A stretch of DNA of 64,000 bases, from NCBI GenBank assembly GCA_964419545.1, contig CAYQQU010000007.1:62001-126000 (forward strand), in the 5' to 3' direction. This document shows, piece after piece, positions 26,216 through 34,807 of the stretch. The notes beneath the pieces were generated by a model that saw only the letters and a list, made by a program, of their open reading frames with translations, did not search any database and was not told the DNA's origin. The DNA is from CAYQQU01 sp964419545. Lineage in GTDB: Bacteria > Bacteroidota > Bacteroidia > Chitinophagales > Saprospiraceae. The stretch's first letter is position 1; each line of letters starts with the position of its first letter. The position numbers were made by a program, and so were the translations under genes.

Positions 26216-27340
26216 ATGAAAGTAGCCGTCAATACGCGATTTTTGCTGCCCGGAAAGCTGGAAGGCATCGGCTGGTTTACCCACGAGGTAGCGCGCCGTC
26301 TGGTGGCGGCGCATCCCGAGCACGAGTTCATCTTCCTTTTCGACCGGCCCTACGACCAAGCTTTTGTGTTTGGCGAAAATGTGCGTCCCGTCGTCGTTTT
26401 TCCGCCGGCGCGGCACCCGGTGCTCTGGTACGCATGGTTTGAACTGAGCTTGCCGAGGCGCTTCCGCCGGCTGCGACCCGACGTCTTTTTTTCACCCGAC
26501 GGTTACCTGTCGCTGCGCGCCGAGGCGCCCTCCGTAATGGTCACGCACGATCTGGCGCACCTGCATTTTCCCCGGCAAATTCCCCGCCTCGTCCGGCGCT
26601 ACTACGATTTTTTTGTCCCGAAATTTCTGAACCGCGCCGACCGGGTGGTGGCGGTTTCCGAATTTACCAGGCGCGACATCGTGGCGCAATTCGGCCTTTC
26701 AGAACAAAAGATCGCAGTAGCCGGCAACGGTATCCGCGCCGGTTTCGCCCCCCTCAATTCGGTGGAGCAGACGCTGGTGCGCGAGCGATACAGCGACGGC
26801 CAATCGTATTTTTTCTACGTCGGCGCCATTCATCCCCGAAAAAATGTCGACGGCCTGATCGCCGCCTTCGACCGGTTCAAGGGCCGCACCGAAGCGCCGG
26901 TAAAATTGCTGATCGGCGGGCGTGACGCCTGGCAGACCACTGCGGTGAGGCAGGCGTACGACAATGCCCGGTACCGCGAAGATATCCGTTTTTTGGGCTT
27001 CGTGCCCGACGAAGAGCTGCCGCGTCTGATGGCTTCGGCCTTGGCGTTCGTCTACCCTTCCGTATTCGAAGGCTTTGGCGTGCCGGTACTCGAAGCGATG
27101 CACTGCGATACGGCGGTGATTACCTCCAACGTCTCTTCCCTGCCGGAAGTCGCCGGGCCGGCGGCCTACCTGATCGACCCCCGGATAACGGATCAGCTCG
27201 CCGTGGCGATGCAGGAGATGTACGGCCGGCCGGACCTGCGACAGGCTTATATCGAGCAAGGACGGCGGCAGCGCCGGCAGTTTTCCTGGGATCAAACCGC
27301 CGCGACGGTTTGGGAGGCTATCGTCGCCGCCGCCAGATGA
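26216..27340 (+). CDS. GT4-family glycosyltransferase
   Basis: 374 residues from the ATG at 26216 (MKVAVNTRFLLPGKLEGIGW); an in-frame upstream extension to 26159 is not conserved-looking. The C-terminal GT-B domain contains FFYVGAIHPRKNVDGLIAAF and the sugar-nucleotide signature PSVFEGFGVPVLEAM. It probably transfers a sugar from a nucleotide donor to a cell-surface glycan; the acceptor is unknown. It has no glycan-cluster neighbours. Its last 23 bases overlap the 3' end of lgt on the other strand. Confidence 0.88.
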   Translation: MKVAVNTRFLLPGKLEGIGWFTHEVARRLVAAHPEHEFIFLFDRPYDQAFVFGENVRPVVVFPPARHPVLWYAWFELSLPRRFRRLRPDVFFSPDGYLSLRAEAPSVMVTHDLAHLHFPRQIPRLVRRYYDFFVPKFLNRADRVVAVSEFTRRDIVAQFGLSEQKIAVAGNGIRAGFAPLNSVEQTLVRERYSDGQSYFFYVGAIHPRKNVDGLIAAFDRFKGRTEAPVKLLIGGRDAWQTTAVRQAYDNARYREDIRFLGFVPDEELPRLMASALAFVYPSVFEGFGVPVLEAMHCDTAVITSNVSSLPEVAGPAAYLIDPRITDQLAVAMQEMYGRPDLRQAYIEQGRRQRRQFSWDQTAATVWEAIVAAAR

Positions 27341-28469
27341 CGATCATCCCGGTGAGGCCGATCAGAAAGAGCATGGTGGCGATCACTTCTGCCTGCGTAG
27401 GGTTTATCCCCAGGAAATCGTAGCGTTGATTGACCCGGATCTTTTCGATAAAAAAGCGCTCGACGCCGTTGAGTGTCAGGTAGAGGAAAAACAGCATGCC
27501 CGGCAGCGTCTGCAAGGGTTTGCGCAGGCTCCAGAGCAGGCCGCCGATGGCGAGGGCCATCACGAATTCGTATACCGAGGTCGGGTATACCGCCGGTACG
27601 AGGTGAGAGCAGTACTCGGCGGCGCATCCGGCAATGGGCTCGCCTTTGTCGAGTACGTTATGCGGATAATCGTACGCCCACAGCCAGTCGGGCAAAAACC
27701 ACCAATCCGGCTGTTCTGCCGCCGGGACGCCCCAGTCGCCGTCGCCCGACAAATGGCAGCCCATCCGGCCGATGCCGTAAGCGATCATAAGGGGAGCGGC
27801 CACCGAATCGAGGACGTAGATGAAAGGAATGCGGTGGCGGCGCAGGTAGAGCCCTACGCCGATGAAGCCGCCGATCAGGCCGCCGTAGATGGCCAGGCCG
27901 GCGCCGGAGAAGAGTACTTTCATCGGTTCTTCCATCAGCTGGTCGATGTGTTCGACCACGTCGAAAATTTTAGCGCCCACTACCCCCGAGAGGGCGGCGA
28001 TCAGGGTGATGTCGCCGATGCGGTCGTGGGGGTAGATCTCCTTTTGTTTCACCACCGGTTTGGGCAGCTTGCGGCGCTGTCCTTCCCAGTATTTTAAGCC
28101 GGCGAACAAGGCGGCGCCCGCCAGGCCCCACAGCCAATCGCCTTTGCCGGAAAGGAGGACGCCCGCCGGATCAGCTTGCAGCTCACCGAAATGCCGGGCG
28201 ATGTACAGGCCTTTGAACCCCAGGATAAAGCCAAAAACGGCGTTGCCGATCAGCTCGCCTGCTGAAGCCGGGAGCCCTTCCTTTTTCTTGACGACGGAGG
28301 GCTGAAACTGGCCGGCTTTGGCCCGGCGTTTTAGTTCGAGGTAAAGAAGTAGCGCAGCCGTGGCGATCGCCAACACCAGAAAAAGGCCGTAGGTTTTAAA
28401 GATGGCCGTCCAATTATCGCGCTCGGTGCCGAACAGGTCATGCAGCAAATAAGATAGGTCCGGGTACAT
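27318..28469 (-). CDS. lgt: Prolipoprotein diacylglyceryl transferase
   Basis: 383 residues, against about 290 in E. coli; Bacteroidota forms are often this long. It transfers diacylglyceryl from phosphatidylglycerol to the lipobox Cys in the inner membrane. The family signature GIGRMGCHLSGDGDWG, the preceding GGLIGGFIG and about seven hydrophobic helices are present. The extra length is in a loop around PQKQKEIYPHDRIGD and an extended N-terminus. It supports the many lipoproteins predicted in this window. Its 3' end overlaps the glycosyltransferase by 23 bases. Confidence 0.93.
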   Translation of the reverse strand: MYPDLSYLLHDLFGTERDNWTAIFKTYGLFLVLAIATAALLLYLELKRRAKAGQFQPSVVKKKEGLPASAGELIGNAVFGFILGFKGLYIARHFGELQADPAGVLLSGKGDWLWGLAGAALFAGLKYWEGQRRKLPKPVVKQKEIYPHDRIGDITLIAALSGVVGAKIFDVVEHIDQLMEEPMKVLFSGAGLAIYGGLIGGFIGVGLYLRRHRIPFIYVLDSVAAPLMIAYGIGRMGCHLSGDGDWGVPAAEQPDWWFLPDWLWAYDYPHNVLDKGEPIAGCAAEYCSHLVPAVYPTSVYEFVMALAIGGLLWSLRKPLQTLPGMLFFLYLTLNGVERFFIEKIRVNQRYDFLGINPTQAEVIATMLFLIGLTGMIVIWRRRR

Positions 28470-28523
28470 AAGGTGACTTTTGTTGACCTAAAAATAGCGC
28501 AAAGCGACCAAACATAGCATCTT

Positions 28524-29876
28524 TTAACGGAGGGAAGCGGAGGAGGCTGCCGGCGCTACTTCCACCTGGCCTTCCGGGCCGATCGCGTCGAGCTTTACCG
28601 GGATCAGCCGGTTCACCAGCCTGGCTTCCCCCGGGAAGGTCACCCGGATGTAATTGTCGGTAAAACCGGAAAGCAGGCCCTCCGTTTTACTTTGTTCGAC
28701 CAGCACTTCGCGGACCTGCCCCAGGTGCCGGGTATAAAAATAGCGGCGCTTTTTCTCGGAGAGGATGGTCAGCATTTCGTTGCGGCGGCGGCGCTCGTTG
28801 AGGGGAACGACGCCCGCCATGTCGTTGGCCGGCGTATTGGGCCGTTCGGAGTAGGTGAAGACGTGCAGGTAGGCAATGTCCAGCTCATTGAGAAAGCGGT
28901 ACGTCTCCAGAAAATCCGCTTCCGTTTCGCCCGGGAAGCCGACGATGACGTCGACCCCGATGCAGGCGTGCGGCATCAGCGTCTTTATTTTCGCTACCCG
29001 CTGCGCATAGAGCTCCCGGCGGTAGCGGCGGCGCATCTCGCGCAGCTGTTTGTTGTTGCCCGACTGCAGGGGCATGTGGAAATGGGGTACGAAGCGGCGC
29101 GACCCGGCGACGAATTCGATGATCTCATCGGTGCACAGGTTGGGTTCGATACTCGAAATGCGGAAGCGGTCGATGCCCTCCACTTCGTCCAGCGCCCTGA
29201 TCAGGTCGATGAAGAGCGCCTCCTTTTTGGGGCGCCGGCCTTCGATGACCGCTGTGCCGTTGCCAAAATCACCGATATTGACGCCCGTCAGGACGATCTC
29301 GCGGGCGCCCATCTCCGCGATGCGGCGGGCGTTGGCCACCACCCTGTCCACCGTATCGCTGCGGCTGCGGCCGCGCGCCAGGGGGATGGTGCAGAAGGTG
29401 CATTTGTAATCGCAGCCGTCCTGGACTTTGAGGAAGGAGCGCGTACGATCGCCAAAAGAAAAGGCGTTGACGAAGGCGTTGGCTTCCTTCACCTCGCCTG
29501 CCCGGACCAGCCCTTTGCCGGGCGCCTGCGACAGTTCGCCGATGAAGTCGAGAATGCGGAATTTTTCTGCGGCGCCCAGCACCAGGTCGACGCCGGGGAT
29601 CTCAGCGATCTCTTTCGGTTTCAACTGGGCGTAACATCCGACCACCACCACCTGGGCGGCGGGATTTTTACGCAGCGCCCGCCGGACGATCTGCCGGCAT
29701 TTGCGATCGGCGAAGTCCGTCACTGAGCAGGTGTTGATGACGTACACGTCGGCCCCTTCGCGGAAGTCGCGCACATCGTAGCCGTGTTCCGCAAACTGCC
29801 GGCTGATCGCCGACGTCTCGGAATAGTTGAGCTTGCAACCCAGAGTGTAAAAAGCAACGCTGCGTGGTGTAGCCAT
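28524..29876 (-). CDS. mtaB: tRNA threonylcarbamoyladenosine methylthiotransferase
   Basis: 450 residues. It adds a methylthio group to t6A37 of tRNAs using radical SAM chemistry. The N-terminal UPF0004 domain has three Cys (including GCKLNYSE and GCYAQLKP), the radical SAM site is CTFCTIP (CxxxCxxC), and the C-terminal TRAM-like segment is present. GCYAQLKPKEIAEIPGVDLV and the GNGTAVIE region favour MtaB over MiaB. Lies just upstream of lgt on the same strand, 54 bases apart, without an obvious shared function. Confidence 0.9.
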   Translation of the reverse strand: MATPRSVAFYTLGCKLNYSETSAISRQFAEHGYDVRDFREGADVYVINTCSVTDFADRKCRQIVRRALRKNPAAQVVVVGCYAQLKPKEIAEIPGVDLVLGAAEKFRILDFIGELSQAPGKGLVRAGEVKEANAFVNAFSFGDRTRSFLKVQDGCDYKCTFCTIPLARGRSRSDTVDRVVANARRIAEMGAREIVLTGVNIGDFGNGTAVIEGRRPKKEALFIDLIRALDEVEGIDRFRISSIEPNLCTDEIIEFVAGSRRFVPHFHMPLQSGNNKQLREMRRRYRRELYAQRVAKIKTLMPHACIGVDVIVGFPGETEADFLETYRFLNELDIAYLHVFTYSERPNTPANDMAGVVPLNERRRRNEMLTILSEKKRRYFYTRHLGQVREVLVEQSKTEGLLSGFTDNYIRVTFPGEARLVNRLIPVKLDAIGPEGQVEVAPAASSASLR

Positions 29877-29932
29877 GGTGGTGATTTAAAGGGACTTGCA
29901 AAAATAAGGCGTTCCGGCCGGAAAAGCCAGGC

Positions 29933-30748
29933 CTACCAGTGGTAAGCGGCGCCGAGCCCGACGCCAAGGCTAACAGGACCTCCATCGCTGTTTCTTTGGA
30001 TGCCCAGCAACAGGTAGCGCAGACCGGTGGTCATGCGCAGGGAAAAACGAGGTCCGAGCGGGGCCTCCAGGCCGAAAGCCAGGTGGGTGCTGAAGTTCAG
30101 GCGGTGGACAGGATCGGCGATTAGCTGTGGCGTCAGGGTAAGTTGATAATCCGGAAAATCCTGCTCGGGCGTCAACATCGCCGTTTGTTCCACTGAAGTG
30201 GATTCGCTCAAGAGCAGGTTGGCGCAAAGCGCCGGTTGCAGGAACAGGCGAAGCGGCCCGTCGACGAAATACCAGGCCGCGCCGAAACTGAAGTCCAGGT
30301 ATTCCTGCTGCCGGGCGATCCGCGTATTATTTCCGTCGTGGATAAAGAGGATAAAGTCCCCTTGAATGGTGAATCCGATGGCCGACGGTGCGTTGTTGAC
30401 CAGGTCGTTCAGCGTGGTGATCATACCCTCCGGCAGCGGAGCGCCGGTGCTGTTCACCAAGACGCCGCCCCCCATCCCCTGCCAGTCGGCAGACAGCCGG
30501 CTGTAGCCGATCCCTGCCAGCAGGCCGAAGCGGCGCGAAAGGCGGCGTTGGTAGGTTAAATCGAGGCTTCCCGTCGGTAAAGCGTTATAGGCGCCCCGGG
30601 CTTCCACTACCGGCGCCGGCAGTGACGACCAGTCGGCCTGCCAAAAACCGCCGGTAAGGCTGAGCTGGTTTTGGGCAAAATCCTGGGCGACCAGAAAGGT
30701 CGAAAACAATGGGAAAAGGGCGAGGAGGAGCGCTTTTTTCATGGCCAA
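29933..30748 (-). CDS. Outer-membrane beta-barrel-type protein
   Basis: 271 residues with a signal peptide (1-21, ending FLVAQ). The remainder alternates short amphipathic strands (YQRRLSRRFGLLAGIGYSRL, LDFSFGAAWYFVDGPLRLFL, FSLRMTTGLRYLLLGIQR) and ends in a strand VSLGVGLGAAYHW, with a C-terminal aromatic typical of barrel proteins. It is probably a small Bacteroidota outer-membrane protein of unknown role. Same strand as mtaB, 56 bases away. Specific family not recognised. Confidence 0.65.
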   Translation of the reverse strand: MAMKKALLLALFPLFSTFLVAQDFAQNQLSLTGGFWQADWSSLPAPVVEARGAYNALPTGSLDLTYQRRLSRRFGLLAGIGYSRLSADWQGMGGGVLVNSTGAPLPEGMITTLNDLVNNAPSAIGFTIQGDFILFIHDGNNTRIARQQEYLDFSFGAAWYFVDGPLRLFLQPALCANLLLSESTSVEQTAMLTPEQDFPDYQLTLTPQLIADPVHRLNFSTHLAFGLEAPLGPRFSLRMTTGLRYLLLGIQRNSDGGPVSLGVGLGAAYHW

Positions 30749-31057
30749 ATGGATTTATAGTCGGGTAAACGGCAAACCGTAAACAGCGGATCGCTAAGGG
30801 TTGACGTTTGTTTGTTGTAGCTGGAAAATATCCCTAATTTCGCAAAAAGTAAATAAAAAGGCGCATCTGAACAATAAAGATAGTAATATTGTAGTTCATT
30901 GCAGCCACCCTATTGAGCGCACATACACGAATTAAACCATTCGCCCCCCGGCTAGTCTATAGTACGGGTTGCGCTGTCCTTCTGATCAGATCATCCTGGA
31001 ACTAGTCAACCGGGCCCCCGGTCCCGGGTCATTCATTGTATTGCCAAAACCAACGCT
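30749..31057. other. Intergenic spacer before the lipoprotein gene
   Basis: 309 bases between divergent genes. Visible structure is a palindrome TCTGATCAGA (30981-30990) and a hairpin ACCGGG (31009-31014) with CCCGGT (31017-31022), which lies 35 bases before the downstream start. No TAnnTTTG box with correct spacing was found, and no gene. Confidence 0.5.
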
Positions 31058-32599
31058 ATGTCAAAATACGTTTTGCTGTTCGGCCTGTTGGTCGGATTGA
31101 TGTTCACGGCTTGCAGCGAGCTGGAAGATTTCGATGAGATCGAAGGCGTGCGCTACGACGCGCAATACGCCATCCCGCTGGTGGATTCGAAAGTCACTTT
31201 ATCCGACCTGCTGGAAGAATTTGAAGAAAACTCCACCCTGGTCATCGATCCCGACGGGCAGCTGCGACTGGTGTACCGGGGCGATGTGCTGACCAAAGAC
31301 CGGGAAGAGATCTTCGCGGAAGTGGATTCGGCGCTGGCCCAGGCCGGCCTGATTCCCATCCAGGAAAACCGGGTGGCCCTGCCGTTCTCCTCCCCGGCCG
31401 GCATTCAGATCGACTCCTTACACCTCAGCGGCGGAGAATTGATCTACAGCTTCGCCAACCCGCATACCGATCCCATCACGATGACCTTCACGTTCCCGCA
31501 GTTGCGCCAGGACGGCGAGGCCATCGTCTTTGAACACTCGCTGCCCGCCTACAGCGGCTCCGGCGATCCGCCTTTCTTTACCAATGCTTTCGGCCCCTAC
31601 TCGCTGGCCGAACACGACATCAGCCCGGAAAACGACTCCATCTTCATCGAATACGAGGCCTTCGCCGACGGCGAGCCGGTCGATCTCACCAATTTCTACA
31701 TCCTGATCCAGGGCATGGAGTTTACCTACGCAGAGGGCTACCTGGGCAATCAAATCCACGAAGGCACCCGCGACACCATCGAGATCGACTTTTTCGAAGA
31801 CTGGATTCGCGGCGACATCTACTTCGAAGATCCGGTAGTGACTTTTTTCTTCGAGAACTCCTTCGGCATCCCCACCCGCTCCATCGTCAATGTTTTTGAC
31901 GTGATCACCGTGGAGCAGGAAGTGTTGCCGCTGGAAAGCGAATTCGTCGCCAACGGCATCGATTTCCCGTATCCCGGGCTCGACCAGGTGGGGGAGATCA
32001 TGCGCGACACCTTCGTTTTCAATAAATTCAATTCCAATATTGACGAGATCCTGGGGGCCGGGCCCATCGCCGTCGATTACCTCGTCGACGGGCTGACCAA
32101 TCCCGAGTCCAATACCGATATCCGCGGATTCCTCACCGACAGCAGTTACTACAAGGTGCAAGTGGAGGTAGACCTGCCGCTCTACGGCCGGGCTGCCGGC
32201 TTCATCGCTCGCGACACCATCGAGCTGGGCTTCGACAATTACGGGGAAGTCGATTTTGCCGAGTTCAAAACCGTCACCGACAACGGCTTGCCGCTCAACG
32301 TCGATATCCAGGGCTATTTTCTGGACGATAACGGCGCGGTACTGGACTCCCTGTTCGCAGAGGGCCGGCGCCTCGTGGAAGCAGCCCCGGTCGACGGCGA
32401 CGGCAATGCAACGGGAATAACGACCCAGGAAGCCTTCGCGGAGTTCCTGGCCGATCGTTTTGAACGCATCAAAGACGCCCAGTCCATCGTCGTCAATGCG
32501 GCCTTTTCCACCAATGACGGCGGGGAGACTTCCGTGCGGATCAATACCGCCCAGGAGGTGCGCATCCGCGTCGGCGCGAAACTGGGCCTCAGCAATTGA
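31058..32599 (+). CDS. Large exported lipoprotein, unknown function
   Basis: 513 residues. A lipoprotein signal (MSKYVLLFGLLVGLMFTAC, Cys 19) precedes an acidic, beta-rich sequence. Repeated patterns such as DTFVFNKFNSNIDEILGAGPIAVDYLVDG and QVEVDLPLYGRAAGFIARDTIEL suggest immunoglobulin-like beta-sandwich modules. No enzyme motif is seen. It is followed by the DUF5723 gene 153 bases later; the pair may be co-transcribed despite a stable hairpin between them. Such pairs recur in Saprospiria-like genomes (recollection, unverified). It is probably surface-exposed or periplasmic. Confidence 0.7.
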   Translation: MSKYVLLFGLLVGLMFTACSELEDFDEIEGVRYDAQYAIPLVDSKVTLSDLLEEFEENSTLVIDPDGQLRLVYRGDVLTKDREEIFAEVDSALAQAGLIPIQENRVALPFSSPAGIQIDSLHLSGGELIYSFANPHTDPITMTFTFPQLRQDGEAIVFEHSLPAYSGSGDPPFFTNAFGPYSLAEHDISPENDSIFIEYEAFADGEPVDLTNFYILIQGMEFTYAEGYLGNQIHEGTRDTIEIDFFEDWIRGDIYFEDPVVTFFFENSFGIPTRSIVNVFDVITVEQEVLPLESEFVANGIDFPYPGLDQVGEIMRDTFVFNKFNSNIDEILGAGPIAVDYLVDGLTNPESNTDIRGFLTDSSYYKVQVEVDLPLYGRAAGFIARDTIELGFDNYGEVDFAEFKTVTDNGLPLNVDIQGYFLDDNGAVLDSLFAEGRRLVEAAPVDGDGNATGITTQEAFAEFLADRFERIKDAQSIVVNAAFSTNDGGETSVRINTAQEVRIRVGAKLGLSN

Positions 32600-32636
32600 G
32601 CAACTGCCGGCAACAACATTTACCAAAAAACAGGCG

Positions 32637-32668
32637 GGGCGCCCGGAGCAGACAAACTCCGGGCGCCC
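32637..32668 (+). terminator. Strong GC hairpin between lipoprotein and DUF5723 genes
   Basis: GGGCGCCCGGAG (32637-32648) pairs with CTCCGGGCGCCC (32657-32668) around an 8-base loop; additional GGC/GCC pairing extends it with one bulged G. No T tract follows. It may attenuate or stabilise the upstream message rather than terminate it. Confidence 0.5.
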
Positions 32669-32752
32669 GCCCTTGAGCAAATCGTAAGTTTTCCGCCAAA
32701 TAAAAAAATCGGCCGCGGCTCTGCCGGCCGCCAAACTTTTCAACTCCTATTC

Positions 32753-34075
32753 ATGAAAAATAGCTTTATCGTCTTTTTCCTGTTGCTGACGTTTTCCCTG
32801 ACCGGCCAACAAGAGTTGGGTACGCACCTGATGCGAGGGGTATGGCAGGCTTCCTACTCCAATCCGGCATTGGTGCCCGACGCCAAAATCGTGGTCGGTC
32901 TGCCCGGCCTTTATCAGAACCTCGGCCTGACCGGCATCACCTATAACGAGGTGGTCGTCGAAGAAAACGGCAGCCGCTACATCGACCTCAACCGGGCGGT
33001 GGACGCCCTGGACGAGGATAACTTTATCCGCGAAAATTTTACGTTCGAAACGCTGAGCCTCGGGTTGCGCTTCGGACGGCTCACCCTTTCGGCGGGCCAC
33101 CGGCTGCATTTCAACGCCTATGCCAATTACCCTAAAACGCTCATCCAGCTCATCGCGCAGGGCAACGCCCAGTTTATCGGACAAACCGTAGATATCGGAC
33201 ACGATTACCAGCTCGGCGGCTACAACGAACTGTACCTGGGCGCCGCAGTCGAGGTGGGATTCGGGCTGACCGTAGGCGGCCGGTTTAAACTGCTGAATGG
33301 TTTCGCCGACATCTCCACCGATCGCAACGACCTGACCTTATTTACCAGCGACGAAGCCTACGAACTCACCCTGAACGCCGATTACCGGATCAATACTACC
33401 GGCAGCCTCGACTACGACGGCTTCCGGGATATTACCTTCAACTACGATTTCACGGATTTCGAGGCGGGCGATCTGTTTTCGATCAATAGCGGTTATGCCT
33501 TCGACTTCGGCGCCCGTTACGAGATCGGGCCGCTCGACATCGCGGTGAGCATCCTCGACCTGGGAAAGATCAACTGGGAAGAGGAATCGGCCAACTACAG
33601 CCTCGCGGGTGCCTTTGAATACCAGGGGCTCGACATCGCGCGCCAGGTCCTGGAAGATTCCACCGATTTCGGCTCGGCCATCGATACCCTGGCGGAAAAG
33701 TACGAGTTCGTGGAAACGAACAATACTTACGAGACCGACCTCGGCCCCCGCTTCTACCTCAGCGGAACTTACCAGCTGACCCCGCGCCTGCGCCTGGGCG
33801 GGGTTTTCTACACCGAAAGCTACCGCAACGAATCCTTTACGGCGGTCGCTCTCGCTGCTAACGCCCAGGTCTCACGACTACTGGCCGTGGGGGGGCTCTA
33901 CGCCATCCGCAACAACCGCTTCGACAACCTCGGCCTCAACGCCGCTTTTACCCTGGGACCGGCGCAGTTGATGTTCGCTACCGACAACCTGCTTACCGTC
34001 TTCCGGCCGTTGGATAGCAACAGCATGAATTTTCGTTTGGGGATCAATCTGGTGTTCGGACAGGAACGGGAGTGA
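32753..34075 (+). CDS. DUF5723-type outer-membrane protein
   Basis: 440 residues with a signal peptide (1-18, ending FSLTGQQ). The N-terminal HLMRGVWQASYSNPALVPD and the repeated strand pattern (GFGLTVGGRFKLLNGFADIST, YAFDFGARYEIGPLDIAVSILDLG) fit DUF5723 proteins, which resemble porins of the PorV/FadL general shape. Lacks hallmark residues that would assign transport of a specific compound. It may be a co-expressed partner of the lipoprotein at 31058. Ends 54 bases before a strong terminator. Confidence 0.7.
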   Translation: MKNSFIVFFLLLTFSLTGQQELGTHLMRGVWQASYSNPALVPDAKIVVGLPGLYQNLGLTGITYNEVVVEENGSRYIDLNRAVDALDEDNFIRENFTFETLSLGLRFGRLTLSAGHRLHFNAYANYPKTLIQLIAQGNAQFIGQTVDIGHDYQLGGYNELYLGAAVEVGFGLTVGGRFKLLNGFADISTDRNDLTLFTSDEAYELTLNADYRINTTGSLDYDGFRDITFNYDFTDFEAGDLFSINSGYAFDFGARYEIGPLDIAVSILDLGKINWEEESANYSLAGAFEYQGLDIARQVLEDSTDFGSAIDTLAEKYEFVETNNTYETDLGPRFYLSGTYQLTPRLRLGGVFYTESYRNESFTAVALAANAQVSRLLAVGGLYAIRNNRFDNLGLNAAFTLGPAQLMFATDNLLTVFRPLDSNSMNFRLGINLVFGQERE

Positions 34076-34128
34076 GCTTGCTGCCTGTGGGTAGTATGTG
34101 AATGGGCCAAACCGATGGGGTAAACCTC

Positions 34129-34173
34129 ACGCAGGAGGCATAGGGCGAGTAGGCCCTGTGCCTCCTGCGTTTT
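34129..34173 (+). terminator. Intrinsic terminator after the DUF5723 gene
   Basis: ACGCAGGAGGCA (34129-34140) pairs perfectly with TGCCTCCTGCGT (34159-34170); an inner AGGGC/GCCCT stem continues it after one mismatch, with a GAGTAG loop, and TTTTA follows. It cleanly separates the cluster beginning at 34388 from upstream transcription. Confidence 0.85.
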
Positions 34174-34250
34174 ATGGGGTATTGCCATTTAATTCGGGTT
34201 AACTATTAACCTGTCACCGGAAGCCCCACTGATATTTCCCACGATATAAA

Positions 34251-34324
34251 GTTAATGCAGTTAAGTACCCTTCGTAATAAGTTGCATTAACAAACGATTT
34301 GGCTATATTTGCAACAATGTTGCA
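34251..34324 (+). promoter_or_regulatory. Promoter and Zur-like operator of the metal-response cluster
   Basis: TTG (34282-34284), 19 bases, then TATATTTG (34304-34311) fits the Bacteroidota promoter form exactly. TGCAACA-A-TGTTGCA (34310-34324) is a perfect 7+1+7 palindrome starting at the end of the -7 box, so it covers the likely start of transcription. GTTGCATTA occurs at 34281-34289 and again at 34319-34327, and the first copy overlaps the -33 element and pairs with GTTAATGCA at 34251-34259. This is the layout of a repressor site. Zur (a Fur-family zinc sensor) is inferred from the downstream genes. Confidence 0.6.
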
Positions 34325-34387
34325 TTAGGGGGCTAAAAAAGGAGGCTTTCGTGCAAATGTTTAATCGCTTCACTCGAAAAATACAGC

Positions 34388-34795
34388 ATGAACCAAACTA
34401 AAAAAATGGAATATTCCGACTGGCTGGGAGCTGCGGCCAGCGGTCTTTGTGCTGTCCACTGCACGCTGACCCCGCTATTTTTTGCAGCCAAACCTGCCTT
34501 AGCCAGTGCGGTGGGCGAGCATGCCCACGGCCATGGTCTATGGGCGGCGCTGGACTATATATTTCTGGTTCTAAGTTTTTTGGCCGTTTGGTATTCTGCC
34601 AAGCACACGACCCATACCACCCTCAAATGGGTTTTATGGGCGGCGTGGATGGTATTCGCGGTCGGGCTTATGTCCGAGCTGCTTGAGTTGTCTTTTGGCC
34701 ATTGGTTCATGTATGCCGGATCTATCTCGCTGGTTATCGCGCACCTTAAGAATTATCACCATTGCCAACAATGTAAAACCGGGGCGCCAAACTAA
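34388..34795 (+). CDS. MerC-like membrane protein
   Basis: 135 residues with four hydrophobic helices. The first carries C21-A-V-H-C25 followed by TP, matching the metal-binding helix of MerC, the mercuric-ion membrane protein; a His-rich loop (GEHAHGHGLW) follows, and the C-terminus carries HHCQQCKT (H124, H125, C126, C129). No merA, merP or merR is near, so mercury resistance is unlikely. As the first gene of a COG0523/DUF1826/ABC cluster, it more likely moves or senses zinc or another thiophilic metal. Whether it imports or exports is not known. Confidence 0.75.
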   Translation: MNQTKKMEYSDWLGAAASGLCAVHCTLTPLFFAAKPALASAVGEHAHGHGLWAALDYIFLVLSFLAVWYSAKHTTHTTLKWVLWAAWMVFAVGLMSELLELSFGHWFMYAGSISLVIAHLKNYHHCQQCKTGAPN

Positions 34796-34807
34796 AGTCG
34801 AAAGTAA

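Larger units (their letters stand above)
34076..34387. other. Intergenic region with terminator, promoter and operator of the metal cluster
   Basis: 312 bases. It contains the terminator at 34129-34173, then an AT-rich stretch with GTTAATGCA (34251-34259), its complement TGCATTAAC (34283-34291), the promoter at 34282-34311, and a 7+1+7 palindrome at 34310-34324. Confidence 0.7.

Noticed and set aside
34388..34795. Mercury-resistance operon
   Set aside because: MerC-like protein is present but merA, merP, merT and merR are absent; neighbours are zinc-associated families.
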